A stretch of 64,000 nucleotides of DNA. Source: Rhabditophanes sp. KR3021 (lineage: Eukaryota > Nematoda > Chromadorea > Rhabditida > Alloionematidae). Positions 24,201 through 35,328 of the stretch are shown here, piece after piece. The stretch covers positions 8,494,001 through 8,558,000 of the forward strand of contig CAUJLY010000001.1 of the NCBI GenBank assembly GCA_963281155.1, read 5' to 3'. The notes under the pieces are model-generated. The model saw only the letters and a program-made list of their open reading frames with translations, made no database searches and had not been told where the DNA came from. Both the position numbers and the translations under genes were made by a program. Every line of letters starts with the position of its first letter. Position 1 is the first letter of the stretch.

Positions 24201-24669
24201 CATTAGAATGACAAAAAAGTACATCAAAAGTACATTGCATTGTCATTTATCGTCAACTATTACATAAAAAAGATTTTACCGAAGTCACAAAAAAAATAAT
24301 TAACTTCAACAAAAGCAGTTCTCTTAATGGGCAACTACTAAAAAAGGTCTTAGAGTAGTGTAAAGATTGATGATAGTTAAATAATCAAGATGATGCTATT
24401 GTATATATTATACTACTACGCCATAATAATGATACATGCAAAATATATGCACACATTTGATTCATCGAAGATAGTGTCTTTTTAAGTAAAAGTGATTTTT
24501 GTGTTAAAAAGTTGAGTGTGTAAGCGAAGTTATATAGATTAAATATGCGAAATTATTTTAGCTCGCAACATGGATGCTCCTGTTTAGTGCTCTCTTTTTC
24601 TTCGCAATTTTGGTTGGATTGGCATGTTACTGTACGAGAAAGGATTCAGACGAAGAAGATGATATTTGA
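21274..24669 (+). CDS. Single-pass membrane cholinesterase-like adhesion protein, catalytically dead
   Basis: Four exons, 21274-21411, 21454-22823, 23458-23677 and 24562-24669, give 611 residues. A signal peptide is followed by one carboxylesterase/cholinesterase domain (FKGIPYAAPPVGSLRFQRPE, then SEDCLYINVF). The nucleophile elbow, normally GxSxG, reads GHGSG near residue 219, with Gly where the catalytic Ser belongs. The oxyanion HGGG is changed to HDGN. The acid (THDES) and the His (AFHG) remain. The last exon encodes a transmembrane helix (LLFSALFFFAILVGLACYC) and a short acidic tail ending DEEDDI. Loss of the Ser plus a membrane anchor is characteristic of neuroligin/gliotactin/glutactin-type adhesion proteins, so a cell-surface binding role is inferred. 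The tail is much shorter than in neuroligins, so orthology is open. Introns 2 and 3 (634 and 884 bp) are long for this window. Confidence 0.9.
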
Positions 24670-25670
24670 AGACACGAATCAAAATATTTGTTAATTAATA
24701 ACTATTTAAAAGGATCGGAAGCTTCATTTGATCTCAACATACCCTTTTGTCTTGTCAATAAATTTATTCTTAATTTGTATTTAATTGCAACTTAAAATTG
24801 TCTGAATTTCTTTTTTGACTTTATCATTAAAATTTAATTAGTAGCAAAACAAGGAGCCACGAAGGTTAGTTTGATTTGTTGTTAAGCCACTTGATCAAAC
24901 TTTTCTTCTCACTTGACTGAACGATAATAGCGAACTCCTTTTTTTAAATATATTACCATTTAAATGAATGAATATAATTACATATACATCAAACATAGTC
25001 AAATATTCTCACAAAACCTTACTTCCACCACATTTTGCCCTTTTTTAGAAGCTGAACCATTTTTGTTCATCACCTTATTTAGTTGTTTCATTTTGCTTTC
25101 AACTATAAATTTTTTGACAAAATATCTAATATATTAAGTGTTTTTTTATACCCCCGAGAAAATAGTTGATAATGATGGCGTAGCCTGGTAAGGTAAACGA
25201 TAATATTATATATATAAATATACACAAATTTTTATTTATATTGATGTGTGGTTAAACACAATCTTTTATTAAAATTGGGTAAGTTGTACTATTTTAAATG
25301 TGATATTTACTAATTGCAACAAAAAATTATATTTTTACAAAATTTGAAGGAAATTATTTGATTGTAATCACGAATTTATTTGAAATTAGTTATTTCTTTA
25401 AAATCAGTTCTTCGTTTCAAATTATATTGTTCATTATTTACGCAGTTATGTCTTCAAATTTATAAATTTATGTAGTCTTGCATCAACAAGTTCATGCCCA
25501 TCGTGAGGATCTATTTAAAAAATGACGAGTTTAACTATATGTGATAACACTTTTTTACTCACTAACCAAACAAACCTCAAGGCACATTTATTTTTAGATA
25601 ACATTATTTCAACAATTCCTTCCTTTTTATTTGTTCAAGACAGTGTGATTAAGGTGTGAGTAGAGGACTC

Positions 25671-25725
25671 AATTTGGTGGTAAAAGGACCTGAATTTGGT
25701 GGTAAAAGGACCTGAATTTGGTGTA
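25671..25725. repeat. 22-bp direct repeat, about 2.5 copies
   Basis: AATTTGGTGGTAAAAGGACC with TG is repeated head to tail, with a partial third copy. Confidence 0.9.
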
Positions 25726-26314
25726 AATTTTCATTCTTGGATTTTCAATTTCTATTCACTGATCATTTCATTTGTATTCGTTTAATTACTCCCATTACTA
25801 TCTTAGTATACTTTACTCTTCTCGCCCCATCCACTACTACCTTCTCCTTCAACATCCCCAAAAGCTATAGGCACTTCCGCCGCTTTCTCATACAATAATA
25901 AATAAATATTTGATAGTTATGGACAGTGCTCTGTCTTGTCGCCCAAATGTTTAACTTTACCCAATTATCCATCAATCAAAACTCGTCCCTTTTAACTTTT
26001 CTTCTCAAGTCTTTTTTTGTGAAAGTACAGCAAATGCGCACCCACCGATTTTAATGACCTTCCAAATACTACATCTATAATATATTCTTTATTTGGTGAT
26101 TGTGCTGATGATGTGCATTATCTTTTTTCACCACCAAATTGAAACTAATATTTGAAGAGATCTTTCCACCAATTTAATATTTAATCAAAATAGTAAGGAC
26201 TTTCGTCAAAATTAAACCACGACTCAAAGAGCATGGGAACGTTTCCAATTGGTCTTTGTTAGTAAGCTAATTAACCCGCAATTTTCACCTTTTTAAACAG
26301 AACAAAATTTAACC

Positions 26315-26434
26315 GAACAAAACTACCTAAACTTAACTGAACAAAACTACCTAAACCTAACTGAACAAAACTACCTAGACTTAACTGAACAAAACTACCT
26401 AAACTTAACCGAACACAATTGCTTAACAAAATAT
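26315..26434. repeat. 24-bp tandem repeat, four to five copies
   Basis: GAACAAAACTACCTAAACTT plus AACT recurs at 26315, 26339, 26363 and 26387, with a degenerate copy from 26411. Its open minus-strand frame comes from the repeat periodicity (24 is a multiple of 3) and is not taken as a gene. Confidence 0.93.
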
Positions 26435-26549
26435 AACTAAACCTAACTGAAGAAAGCAAAGTAAATCTTTTGCAAAAAAGTGATCATATTATTTCCACAA
26501 AAAAGAATTCGACACCATCTTCTGCTACTACAAATTAAAATTTCTTTAC

Positions 26550-26599
26550 CTAGGCGGAGATTCGCCCTTTCCATATTCATAGGGTGGAGCATGGCCTAG
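26550..26599 (-). CDS. Candidate orphan terminal exon with a PPxY motif
   Basis: On the minus strand a long pyrimidine tract ends TTCTTTTAG, followed by a 50-bp GC-rich island open only in the phase that reads LGHAPPYEYGKGESPP. It is then either followed by donor GTAAAG or continues to CGA-type Arg and TAA as a C terminus. PPYEYG fits the PPxY ligand of WW domains, common in cytoplasmic tails. The upstream part of the gene was not found with confidence; see the island at 27042. Confidence 0.4.
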
Positions 26600-27041
26600 C
26601 TAAAAGAAGAACAAAAAAAATTGAAATAAGTAATGGGCGAGATTGGTAATGACGATCGACGACACCAAATCATTTCCGACCAGCCATCTTTTGATATTGA
26701 ATTTTGTTCATCAACGATGATATGAATTTTAGAATAAAGTGTCGGCGGCGCCATGCCTTTTTCATTTACTAATCATTTCTCAACAAATTCAGGATTGAGT
26801 TTTTAATGCGTCATTAAAAAACTTTCTTTACACACATAATACTACATATAGTTTCCAAATATAAATCAACTCTAAAGTCGTTAAACTTTAAGGCTATTCA
26901 TTGCACTTATTCGATTATATAGATGCATGTATCATAAAAATTTAATTTAATTTTTACAAATTAAATGTGATCATAAATCCGCCTACACACCTTTTCTTTA
27001 ATATATAAAAATTAGATATCTAATTTGTCTATACTGCATAT

Positions 27042-27144
27042 GTAAGTACCATCAACACATTAGGAGGAGGTTGTGATGATCTTGTGGAGAACAGATACGC
27101 TCTATGGGGCCAATACCCCCACACCTTTCGACAACTATATAAGG
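27042..27144 (-). CDS. Candidate exon island, strand ambiguous
   Basis: A GC-rich block in AT-rich DNA. On the minus strand it reads CRKVWGYWPHRAYLFSTRSS then QPPPNVLM, ending in phase 0 before GTACTT. That phase would join the phase-0 exon at 26599. On the plus strand it is flanked by ATTAG and AAG/GTACC and reads CDDLVENRYALWGQYPHTFR. Both readings are protein-like and only one can be right. The shared phase with the neighbouring island slightly favours minus. Confidence 0.35.
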
Positions 27145-27740
27145 TACCTTCTTTATATTTGTCTTAACTTTGTCCTTTGCCTATGCCACAAACATGTTTC
27201 TTCCTGCAACTTAATATTTTACAATATCTATCACTTTGATCTTCTTTACACTCCTAAACGTTTCATTGCAAACTAAAAGAACAATCCATTTTGTTGCACG
27301 CTTTTTTACTCTTTTATTTTATCTATTTTAATTAATCTTTTAATATAAAAATTACCTAATCCTATTTTTCAAAATTGTAACAACAATTTCATTTATTTCA
27401 TTTTATGAGAAAGGGGAAATACTAACTACTATTTTGCCTTCTCTTTATTTCCTTTTCAAAACGAGAAGATCCCTTTAATGCGACTTTTTAAAATAATATT
27501 TGTTTTCAAACAATAATAATCAAATCATAACATTGTAATAAAAACATTCTTTAAACCTTTTTATAGATTTAGCTCCAAACCAAAATAAATAATACAAAGA
27601 GCTTTTATTCTCGAAAACTATATAAAGTATCTTTTCTGTAACCAAATCTACAAAACAGTAGTTTAACAAATCATTTCTAAAGTATTTAAAAGTTATAGTA
27701 CTTCATAGAATTTCCTTACTCTAATAATATCAGTACAATC

Positions 27741-30700
27741 ATGCTGGCAAGGGTTATCCATTGTCTTTTGATATTAACCATACTTATACAGGTAACAATA
27801 CTTTTATAATCAAAAATAATAATATTCTTACAGAAATCTCTTTCAATCCATCAATTTTTTTCACCGGAAGAGTTGCGATACACTTTTGGTGTCACTACAT
27901 TAAATAAAGGTAAAGAGCGGAAATAATGTGTATTAGCACGTATAATATAAAACATATCGTCTTTTTTGGTATCTTTTACAGCCACCAACCACTTTATTAC
28001 TTCCTTCTTCTCAAATTTAATTGACTTCATTTTTTAATCATCACCATTTTATAGTTCCCGAACATGCAAAAGTCTACCCGAGAAGTCACTTCAATGCAGA
28101 TGGAACCTTGGCGACTTTAAGTGTACCTATTAAAGGTGAAACTTTAATTATTCCTCTTAAACCTACACAAAACCTTCTTCACTCCAATCATAAACATATA
28201 ATAAGAGAAAATGAATCAGGCACGGTACGTGGTATTTTATCTTTATGTTATTTTTCATTTTCATTTTAGGTATGTCAAAGAACAGACAAAAGATTACACA
28301 ACACACGATTTGTTGATCATCACAAAAGACAAGAGTATTAAATTAGACAGGATATTAGTTAGAAATACGTTTGAAAGAAGCATTCATTTGTTTAGACTAA
28401 GATTTGAGGTTCTTTTTACTGTTGCAGGATGTTTCTTAGCATGACATCATTTCATTGTCCGGATGAGATAATGCTTGTAGATCCAATTCAATATAAGCAT
28501 GTGTCCGTTTAGCAGATTTATCCGATTCCTACAAAGAATAGCTTATTTTATTTGATTATTTAAACTTACAGCTTCCTTCCAGAGTCTTTTACCGATAAAT
28601 TATCTTTGTTGCCGTCTCCAAGCAAAAGATTTGACAACACACTAATAGAAACCAAATCCTTGATTTTAGCATAGCCATCCTCGATATTATCTCTAACAGG
28701 TATTGCACCGCTTTTGCCAACTTGTTCAAGAATCTCAACCCGTGTTTTCTTTGTACTTTTCTTCACCTATAATAGGCTTGACGAGATCTTGGATGAGATA
28801 AAGGCTGATCCATTCTTTTAACGTTTCATCCACCATATTTCTGAAGAACAGACCACCAAAATACCTTTTAATAAGACCAAAGTGCTTGCAACATGATGGT
28901 GATTCAAATATTGTGTGACGGTCCTTTTAAAACATATAATTAAAAGTAACTTATATTAAGTATAATTTTTGCAGGGAAAGTTAAAATTAAATCAAAAATT
29001 CGATGAGTGTCATTTCCATTTTATTTCGAATATTACAACAGCAGCCATCTCGAATTGTGATGGAGAAGTCAAGGGAACTATTATTCATCACCATGAACAT
29101 TTTATCATCCACCCGATTCATGAAAACCACCAAAGCAGAGTCAAGAGATCGTCTGATGGTACGGCGATGCATGTCATCTTTAAAAGACAAGTGGCGGAAG
29201 AAAACGACTTTTGCGGGATTGACACAGATGTCACTACTCAAGAATTAATCGAAGATGAAATGGGGATTCATGAGGATGTGTTTGTGTCAGGGCAACGCCT
29301 AACCCAAGAAAGTGAATTAACTATGGAGATCGGCATTTTCGCTGATCAAATTTTGTGGCAACATTATTCTTCAAAATATGGAGGAGATGCTTATAATAAG
29401 TTGCAAAATTTCATTTTGACTATGTTTAATAACATTCAAATTATGTACCACCAACCTTCCATGATGCCCAAAGTTAATTTCAAGATTGTCAGGTATGAGG
29501 TTTTGAAGGTGCAGCCGTCGGCGTTGGCTTTTCATTTGCATTCACATGGAGAGGCTACCAGGTACCTTTCGTACTTTTCGAGGTATCAGAGAAACTTGAA
29601 TGTTGGGTCTGATACTAACTTGTTGTTGTCTGGTTTGAATTTGTTCAGAAGTGGAGGCTCAAACTCGATTTCCGGAATCGCTCGTCTGGATGGGTGTTGT
29701 GATCCATGGAACTCAGCTGGCATCGGCGAGGGTCTTGACTTTGCCGTGTCCAGTATTTTAACTCACGAAATCGGACATACCCTCGGAATGAGACACGACA
29801 ACAACTTCTGCCAAGACAAGTACATAATGTCGTCCAGCCTTGGCCCAGGAAAAGTTACCTTCTCAACATGTTCTCTCCGTGACTTTCACACCTTCCTCCA
29901 ACGTCTCGACAACAGAGGCAGAAATTGCATGCGCACCAACTCAATGCCTGAAAAGTTGCGTATCAACCCCGACTCACTTCCTGGTTCTTTGTATTCGGCT
30001 GATGAGCAATGCAGACTCATGCATGGGCCTAATTACAGACAAGTGACACCGAGAATAGACCATATCGATGGCATTTGTTATATGATGTGGTGTGGGTCGA
30101 CAAGTTTTGGAAGAATTATTACCTCCCACCCTGCATTGGAAGGAACTTCGTGTGGGTCCAATAAGTTTTGTCAGCTAGGACGGTGCGTGCCCTGGACTGG
30201 CAGAGTTACCTCTGCTCCTAGTAGAACGACGCCCAAGTACTCCCAACCTACTAAGATCGATGGAGACTTTAGTGAATGGTCTCAGGCCAGATGTAATGTC
30301 TGTACTTGTCCTAATATTCAAGGCGGAATCGGGATCGCTAAATCTACTAGATCATGTACCAACCCACCTCCTCAAAACGGCGGTGATGACTGCACTGGTT
30401 CCGTAACGATGGGACTAGTTTGTAATAAGAATTGTGGAGCGCAACCTCAATCTGTAAACACCTTCATCACTAATAGATGTGCCGAACATAAGAGAAACAA
30501 AAAAGACCCAGAACTGACGGGGACCGGTGGGTGTGCATATTTTATTATATTTAATGTTCTTTTTAGGTTCCCAATTGAATAGATTCCCTCAACGAGCCTG
30601 CAAAATCTTCTGTGATGTCAGGACCAGTAATGGACAAAGAAATTACAGATTTTTTGGAGATAACTTACCGGATGGTGTTTCTTGTGGGTGGGATAGATAT

Positions 30701-32739
30701 TGCTTAGAAGGAGAATGTCTGCCCTTATCCTGCGGCGATTCAACTTTAATGGGCTCAGATGCCAGTTGTCCAAGCCAAAAATGCTCCTTCAACAACAAAC
30801 AAGTGGACGTCAGAGGCGATTGGAGCGGTTGGTCAATCTGGTCAAGTTGTACTGTAAGTTGTGCGGGAGGAGTTCGGCAAAGATCCCGCACCTGCTCGAT
30901 TTCGGGTCGTTGCGAGGGCTCAGCACAAGAACTGTCCTCCTGCAACAGACAAGCTTGTCCAGTCATCAGACAAACTGAGCCTGCCTGGCAAGAGTGGAGT
31001 TCATGGAACCAATGTAGTTCTAGTTGTGGACGTGGGTCTCAAGCTAGATACAGAAGGTGCACTACTCCTCAGAATAGTATTGCTTATACTTGTGGGGGGG
31101 AGTCGATGGATATTAGGGGATGTGATGAGATTCCTTGTAGTAAGTTTTTTATCAATCGAGTGTTTATTCGAAAAATATCTCTGTGTGGCATTTGTTAATT
31201 TGCTATTTTAGAAGGTAGAAAGGCAGAAAGCAAAGTTGGTCTTTGGAACCGCTGGGGAGAATGGAATTCCTGCTCGAGAAGTTGCGGAGTCGGTGTTCAA
31301 TTAAGACAAAGAACTTGTTCATCCGAGCCATGTGATGGCTCAGGGCAGGAAAGAATGTCTTGTAATATAGCTGATTGTGATTCAAGAAACAATTGGACTG
31401 GCTGGAGTGCGTGGTCGGTGTGTTCGAAGAATTGCGACAAGGGCATACGGACCAGGTCAAGAGCTTGCCCAAATAATGCTTATTGTGCTGGAAGTGCGAT
31501 GGAACAGGGATTCTGTAATGAACAGGCTTGCTCGAGACAAGCTGCTGGTAGTAAGTTGTGATTTCTTAATTGATCTTAACTATGTTTCAGATGTCCAAAG
31601 ATGGTCTGGTTGGTCAGCTTGGGGTTATTGCTCGGGTAAGTCGTCTTCTAGGTTATATTTGTAAATATGGTTCTTTTCAGTTTCTTGTGGATCCGGAGTA
31701 AAGAGGCGAACACGTCACTGTCAGAAAGGAAACTGTGTTGGGGAGTTTAGAGAATCCAAAGCCTGTACGGAAGACAAATGCTCAGGCATACAAGAAAACG
31801 CCAGTTGGGGAGGTGAGACTTTAGAGGATAAAAAAGAAATTAGTTCAAAATTAATTGGAATGAGTATTATTTCGGGTGGAAAGGGTGGTAATAATGATGT
31901 GTTGGGTGAGAAAGAAGGTGACACATTAGAAAAATCAACTACTGGAATGACGATCACAACTCGAATGCCGACGACAATGCCGAGTACTACTCTTTTAAGT
32001 ACAATGCTTTTTAGTACGACGACTGTAGGACCAACGACGCTTCGGACGACTCCAGCCACAACAACAATTGGGACGACACCAAGTACAACTACAATTCGTT
32101 CAACGCCGACAACAATTCAGACTACTCGAAGTACAACAATCCAGACTACTCCAATTTCAAGAGCACAGTCTACAACAACACAGGCAATAACACAAAGTAC
32201 ACCACCAACGGCCGTTGAAATGTCGCCAAGGACAAGGAGTACGATAAGTTCAACAAGTACAACAGCTCCAACAATCGTCGTCACAACTCCTTCTCTCGAA
32301 ACAACAACAACGTCACTTGCATCTGATCCTTCCATCCGAATAATCTCACACCCTACCCCAGAAAGACCTTTCCTCCGTTACACCATCAAAATCCCAAAAC
32401 CAGCAACATCTTTTGATTTTGTTTCTTCCTCCGTTTTTACGATGACCCGACCACTTAGTACTGCTTTTAATATTGGCACCCGCCGATTTGATTAGCTTAT
32501 TTTAACAGGCTTTTTAAACATTTTTAAACTTTTTTTGCTTTTTTGCTTAAACTAATGTTGCTTTCTTTAAAGGATGGGGCTATTGGTCTCCTTGTAGTGA
32601 AACGTGCGGGAGTGGCTTCCAAAAACGCGTTCGAAAATGCTACGGAACAGGAAAATGCCTAAGCGGAAACGAATATGAAAAGAAAAATTGCTATTCGCGA
32701 TGCCCTAGATCCAGAAAACGAGTCTACAAGAAAGCTTAA
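27741..32739 (+). CDS. ADAMTS-type secreted metalloprotease
   Basis: Nine exons (27741-27791, 27834-27909, 28055-28224, 28975-30526, 30567-31139, 31212-31550, 31591-31635, 31681-31812, 32573-32739) sum to 3105 nt, 1034 residues. Order: signal peptide ([17 protein letters not shown]); propeptide with the CHF and AISNC signatures and furin-type site RVKR near residue 154; reprolysin metalloprotease with zinc motif [12 protein letters not shown] near residue 363 and the Met-turn IMSSS; a disintegrin-like/Cys-rich region; a central thrombospondin type-1 repeat ([12 protein letters not shown]); a Cys-rich/spacer part; then six more type-1 repeats (such as [20 protein letters not shown]). All zinc ligands are present, so it should be active on extracellular matrix. 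No GON domain is seen. C. elegans relatives are GON-1, ADT-1/2 and MIG-17; which is the orthologue is not settled. Confidence 0.93.
28436..28930 (-). pseudogene. Antisense gene remnant inside ADAMTS intron 3
   Basis: Three protein-like pieces run in order on the minus strand. The first, to about 28750, includes [20 protein letters not shown] and [17 protein letters not shown]. The second (28766-28566) includes [20 protein letters not shown]. The third (28520-28436) reads [20 protein letters not shown] and then a stop. A frame change is needed near 28750. A second is needed around the intron-like GTAAGT...TTTGTAG between pieces two and three. The family is not recognised. A working nested gene with frames I misjoined is the alternative. 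Confidence 0.45.
31813..32495 (+). CDS. Alternative Thr-rich mucin-like tail of the ADAMTS gene
   Basis: If the donor at 31813 is not used, the exon starting at 31681 stays open in the same frame for another 228 codons to a TAG at 32493-32495. The added sequence is dominated by Thr, Ser and Pro ([20 protein letters not shown]), typical of heavily O-glycosylated stalks. The spliced alternative skips it and joins the last type-1 repeat in frame. A conventional intron would not be expected to stay open for 683 bp with a mucin composition, so an alternative 3' end is inferred. Confidence 0.6.
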
Positions 32740-33300
32740 TTAATCGTTTTATTTTAAAAACACAAACATTAACAAAAATATACGAGTATCAAAAAAGCCT
32801 TAACATATTATTAATATTTTTTGCTAGCATCTACCACGCTGCTTTTTTGGTCAAATTTTTATTAATTTCTCTCTCCTTTTTCGTATTTTGGATTATATGT
32901 ATTTATTATATAATAATATAATTGAAACCAACCACTACTTTAAACACACACATTCTATTTTGTATATATCAGCATATTCTTTTAATTCATCATCAATCAT
33001 AGTGTCACTTTTAACCTAAAATTGGCTTTTCTTTTCAACAATGATATATATTCCATTGTATTCCTAAATGTTCCTGTCTTCCTTTTCTAAAACATCATTT
33101 TAACTTTCTTTACTAATATACTTTGTTTTACGGTGATTTTATTATTCTATTATTATTATGTAAAGTTGTGCCTTCTTCCATTTTGTTTATAATAATAAAA
33201 AGTTATTTTAAAAGAAATATATTTTTAAATTGGTGCCAACAACAAGAAAAGGCGTAATTATCAGTTAAAATGGCATATATGTAATTTGGCATGAGTTGTG
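32740..33300. other. Intergenic
   Basis: 3' flank of the ADAMTS gene and upstream region of the next gene. No feature beyond the TATA box at its right edge. Confidence 0.5.
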
Positions 33301-33308
33301 TATAAAAG
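33301..33308 (+). promoter_or_regulatory. TATA box
   Basis: TATAAAAG lies 79 bp upstream of the ATG at 33380, a distance compatible with a short 5' leader. Confidence 0.55.
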
Positions 33309-33379
33309 AGAACTCTCAATTTGAATGAAATTATTTTATTCTTTCCTTGCTATATTTTATTCTTACCACAAAACAAACA

Positions 33380-33769
33380 ATGTTCTTTGGCAAGACATCA
33401 ACATTCATCTTGATGATGCTAATTTTTTGTGGTCAAAGTAAAGTTGTTGACAACAGTCAACAGCAATTATTAAAGTTTGATGATGGAATGACGGCTTCCA
33501 TTTATACTTATGTCGAGAAATTACCAAAGGAAAAAGCTGGGAAGATGCTGGAGTTGGTTGAAACTTTGATTGAGGAGAAGATCTTTGAACATAGTTTTGC
33601 TCCTAATTATTTTGGAGCTATCCGTGTGATGCCCTTCCTTGATGGTAATAAGATAAGTTATAATTATTCTACTGAAAGTGGGGGTGATGAGTGTGAGGCT
33701 TTTAAGGAAATCATCAAGGATGTTGTAGAAGCCAATCCAGTCATTAAGAAAGGATCAGTTGAGTGTTAA
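33380..33769 (+). CDS. Small secreted protein, family unknown
   Basis: 129 residues. I prefer the ATG at 33380 because it begins a good signal peptide (MFFGKTSTFILMMLIFCGQ). A frame-compatible codon at 33347 is not an ATG. The mature part is acidic and helical (LPKEKAGKMLELVETLIEEK) with two Cys near the C terminus (DECEAF and the final VEC) that could form a disulfide. No family recognised. The TATA box at 33301 and the lack of an acceptor before the ATG suggest a conventional, non-trans-spliced transcript. Confidence 0.8.
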   Translation: MFFGKTSTFILMMLIFCGQSKVVDNSQQQLLKFDDGMTASIYTYVEKLPKEKAGKMLELVETLIEEKIFEHSFAPNYFGAIRVMPFLDGNKISYNYSTESGGDECEAFKEIIKDVVEANPVIKKGSVEC

Positions 33770-34107
33770 TTGACTCTTTATGATGGTTAAAATGTATCTT
33801 TACCAAACAAATATAATGTAAACATGTATATAACTTTTTGATAATAAACTTTTATATCACACCAATAACGTCTAAAAACATTTTCCAAAAGTATTTATAA
33901 TTGGGTTTAATATTTAACTTGTTTTTCAACACATTTGTTTTGATTCACATTTTAAGGGCATTCTTTAAATTGGGATGTGAAAAAAGTTACCAAAATATGT
34001 TGTTGAGTTTTTGAATTAAAAATAGTATAAAAAAAAAAATACCCACTTTTGATGAAATAAAGGAAAATATTTTATCATATGATGTTGCCTGTATATGTAA
34101 GTAATAT

Positions 34108-34374
34108 TTGGTTTTAACAAACATTTGCATTAAGCTTTTTTTAATTATCCCATTAGGCTTCGCTTTACAATATGTGTTGTCAGAGAAGCCACGATCTTGC
34201 AAGCAAAATGAAACTTTTGATGAATGCGGAACTTTTTGTGAAAGAAATTGTATGACTAAAGACAATTATTATGGATGTATTAAAAAGTGTGGGGAACCAG
34301 GATGTACGTGTGATTATGCAAATGGTTTTGTTAGGAATTATGATGGAAGGTGTATAGATAAAGTAGATTGTTAA
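34108..34374 (+). CDS. TIL-type serine protease inhibitor, start unresolved
   Basis: The mature part from about 34195 has ten Cys in trypsin-inhibitor-like order: CKQNETFDECGTFCERNC, then CIKKCGEPGCTC, CIDKVDC. This fold blocks serine proteases, with the reactive loop usually just before the fifth or sixth Cys. It is preceded by a hydrophobic signal-like stretch (ICIKLFLIIPLGFALQ), but that frame has no ATG. It opens after a TAA and first offers TTG at 34108. A nearby ATGATG at 34080 precedes a GTAAGT donor, but joining it to the acceptor at 34158 gives the wrong phase. The start may be a non-AUG codon, an unseen exon, or lost. Confidence 0.8.
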   Translation: MVLTNICIKLFLIIPLGFALQYVLSEKPRSCKQNETFDECGTFCERNCMTKDNYYGCIKKCGEPGCTCDYANGFVRNYDGRCIDKVDC

Positions 34375-35328
34375 GATAGATTTTATTGTTTATATATGTG
34401 TTAATTATGTTTTGTAATTAAAGAAATTAAAATATTATAAACTAAAAGATCGTTTTGAGGCGCTGTAAAGTATCATCCTGTCATACCTGAAAGTAGGATT
34501 CAGTGAGTACCATTTGTAGTGATGGTTGTCCAACAGTAAATGTGACCTTTTGTAGTTGATTACCTTGATAAAGATACTATCTTCAAGCACATTTCGTTTT
34601 AGGCTGAGAAACTTTTGACCCAACAATCAACAAATTAATTCGATACATAAAAGAAGTATTAAACATGCAAATGAAAATGCTTTTTATATTTTGATTTATT
34701 TATTGACTTACTTCCGCATAGTACTGCCACGTCATTCTTATATTCATTTTACATGTAACATTAAGTTTATCTTTTGCTAATGCAAGGCAATCAATGTTAA
34801 GATGTCTAAAAGCTGAACTTTTTATATTTACAACATTTATTTTACACAATTAAAAAACATTTCCTAAAGATGATGACAACTCTAAGGAACAACCAGACTT
34901 CAGACCAAATTAAATGAAACAATTATGTAACTAAAATCATATTTGAAATAATGCTGTATCCATCATTGCTAATGCCAATATGACAACATCTGATTTGCAA
35001 ACCTTAAATACTGCGTACAATATACTTTATTCAAATAAAATGATAATTACATGCATTTTGAACATGGCATTTTTTATTTTGAAATGATTCCGTAAACAAA
35101 GGATGGCTTTTAGTCTAATGATCTTAAGAGAAAGTAATTAAAAAACCATTTGCTCGTTTAAGTTTGATAAGAAGTTGGTAACATCACTTTATTTGGAAGA
35201 TGTATTTTATTCGAGGTAGTAACACAAAGGTAATAAAAAGTTGAGAAAAGATTAAAATCAGTAACATTTTTCACAGGAAAAACACAGAATATACAATAAT
35301 AAATTAGTTTGCAAACACCGGATGCTTA
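34375..35328. other. Intergenic
   Basis: A minus-strand open stretch at 34626-34435 reads protein-like in places (NHHYKWYSLNPTFRYD) but has no ATG and no splice support. Otherwise AT-rich with nothing recognised. Confidence 0.45.

Larger units (their letters stand above)
24670..26549. other. Intergenic with small tandem repeats and a possible orphan 3' exon
   Basis: Mostly AT-rich. A GC-richer minus-strand stretch near 25890-25803 reads EVPIAFGDVEGEGSSGWGEK and ends in TAA, which looks like a C-terminal exon. It has no linked gene and a poor acceptor. Confidence 0.4.

Noticed and set aside
26271..26459. 62-codon minus-strand open frame
   Set aside because: It is produced by a 24-bp tandem repeat, whose period is a multiple of three; no other coding evidence.
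28211..28444. Plus-strand exon-like stretch as part of ADAMTS
   Set aside because: Splicing directly from 28224 to 28975 restores the conserved propeptide in frame; inclusion of this stretch gives a stop or the wrong phase.
34435..34626. Minus-strand 63-codon open stretch
   Set aside because: No ATG in frame and no acceptor; protein-like only in part.
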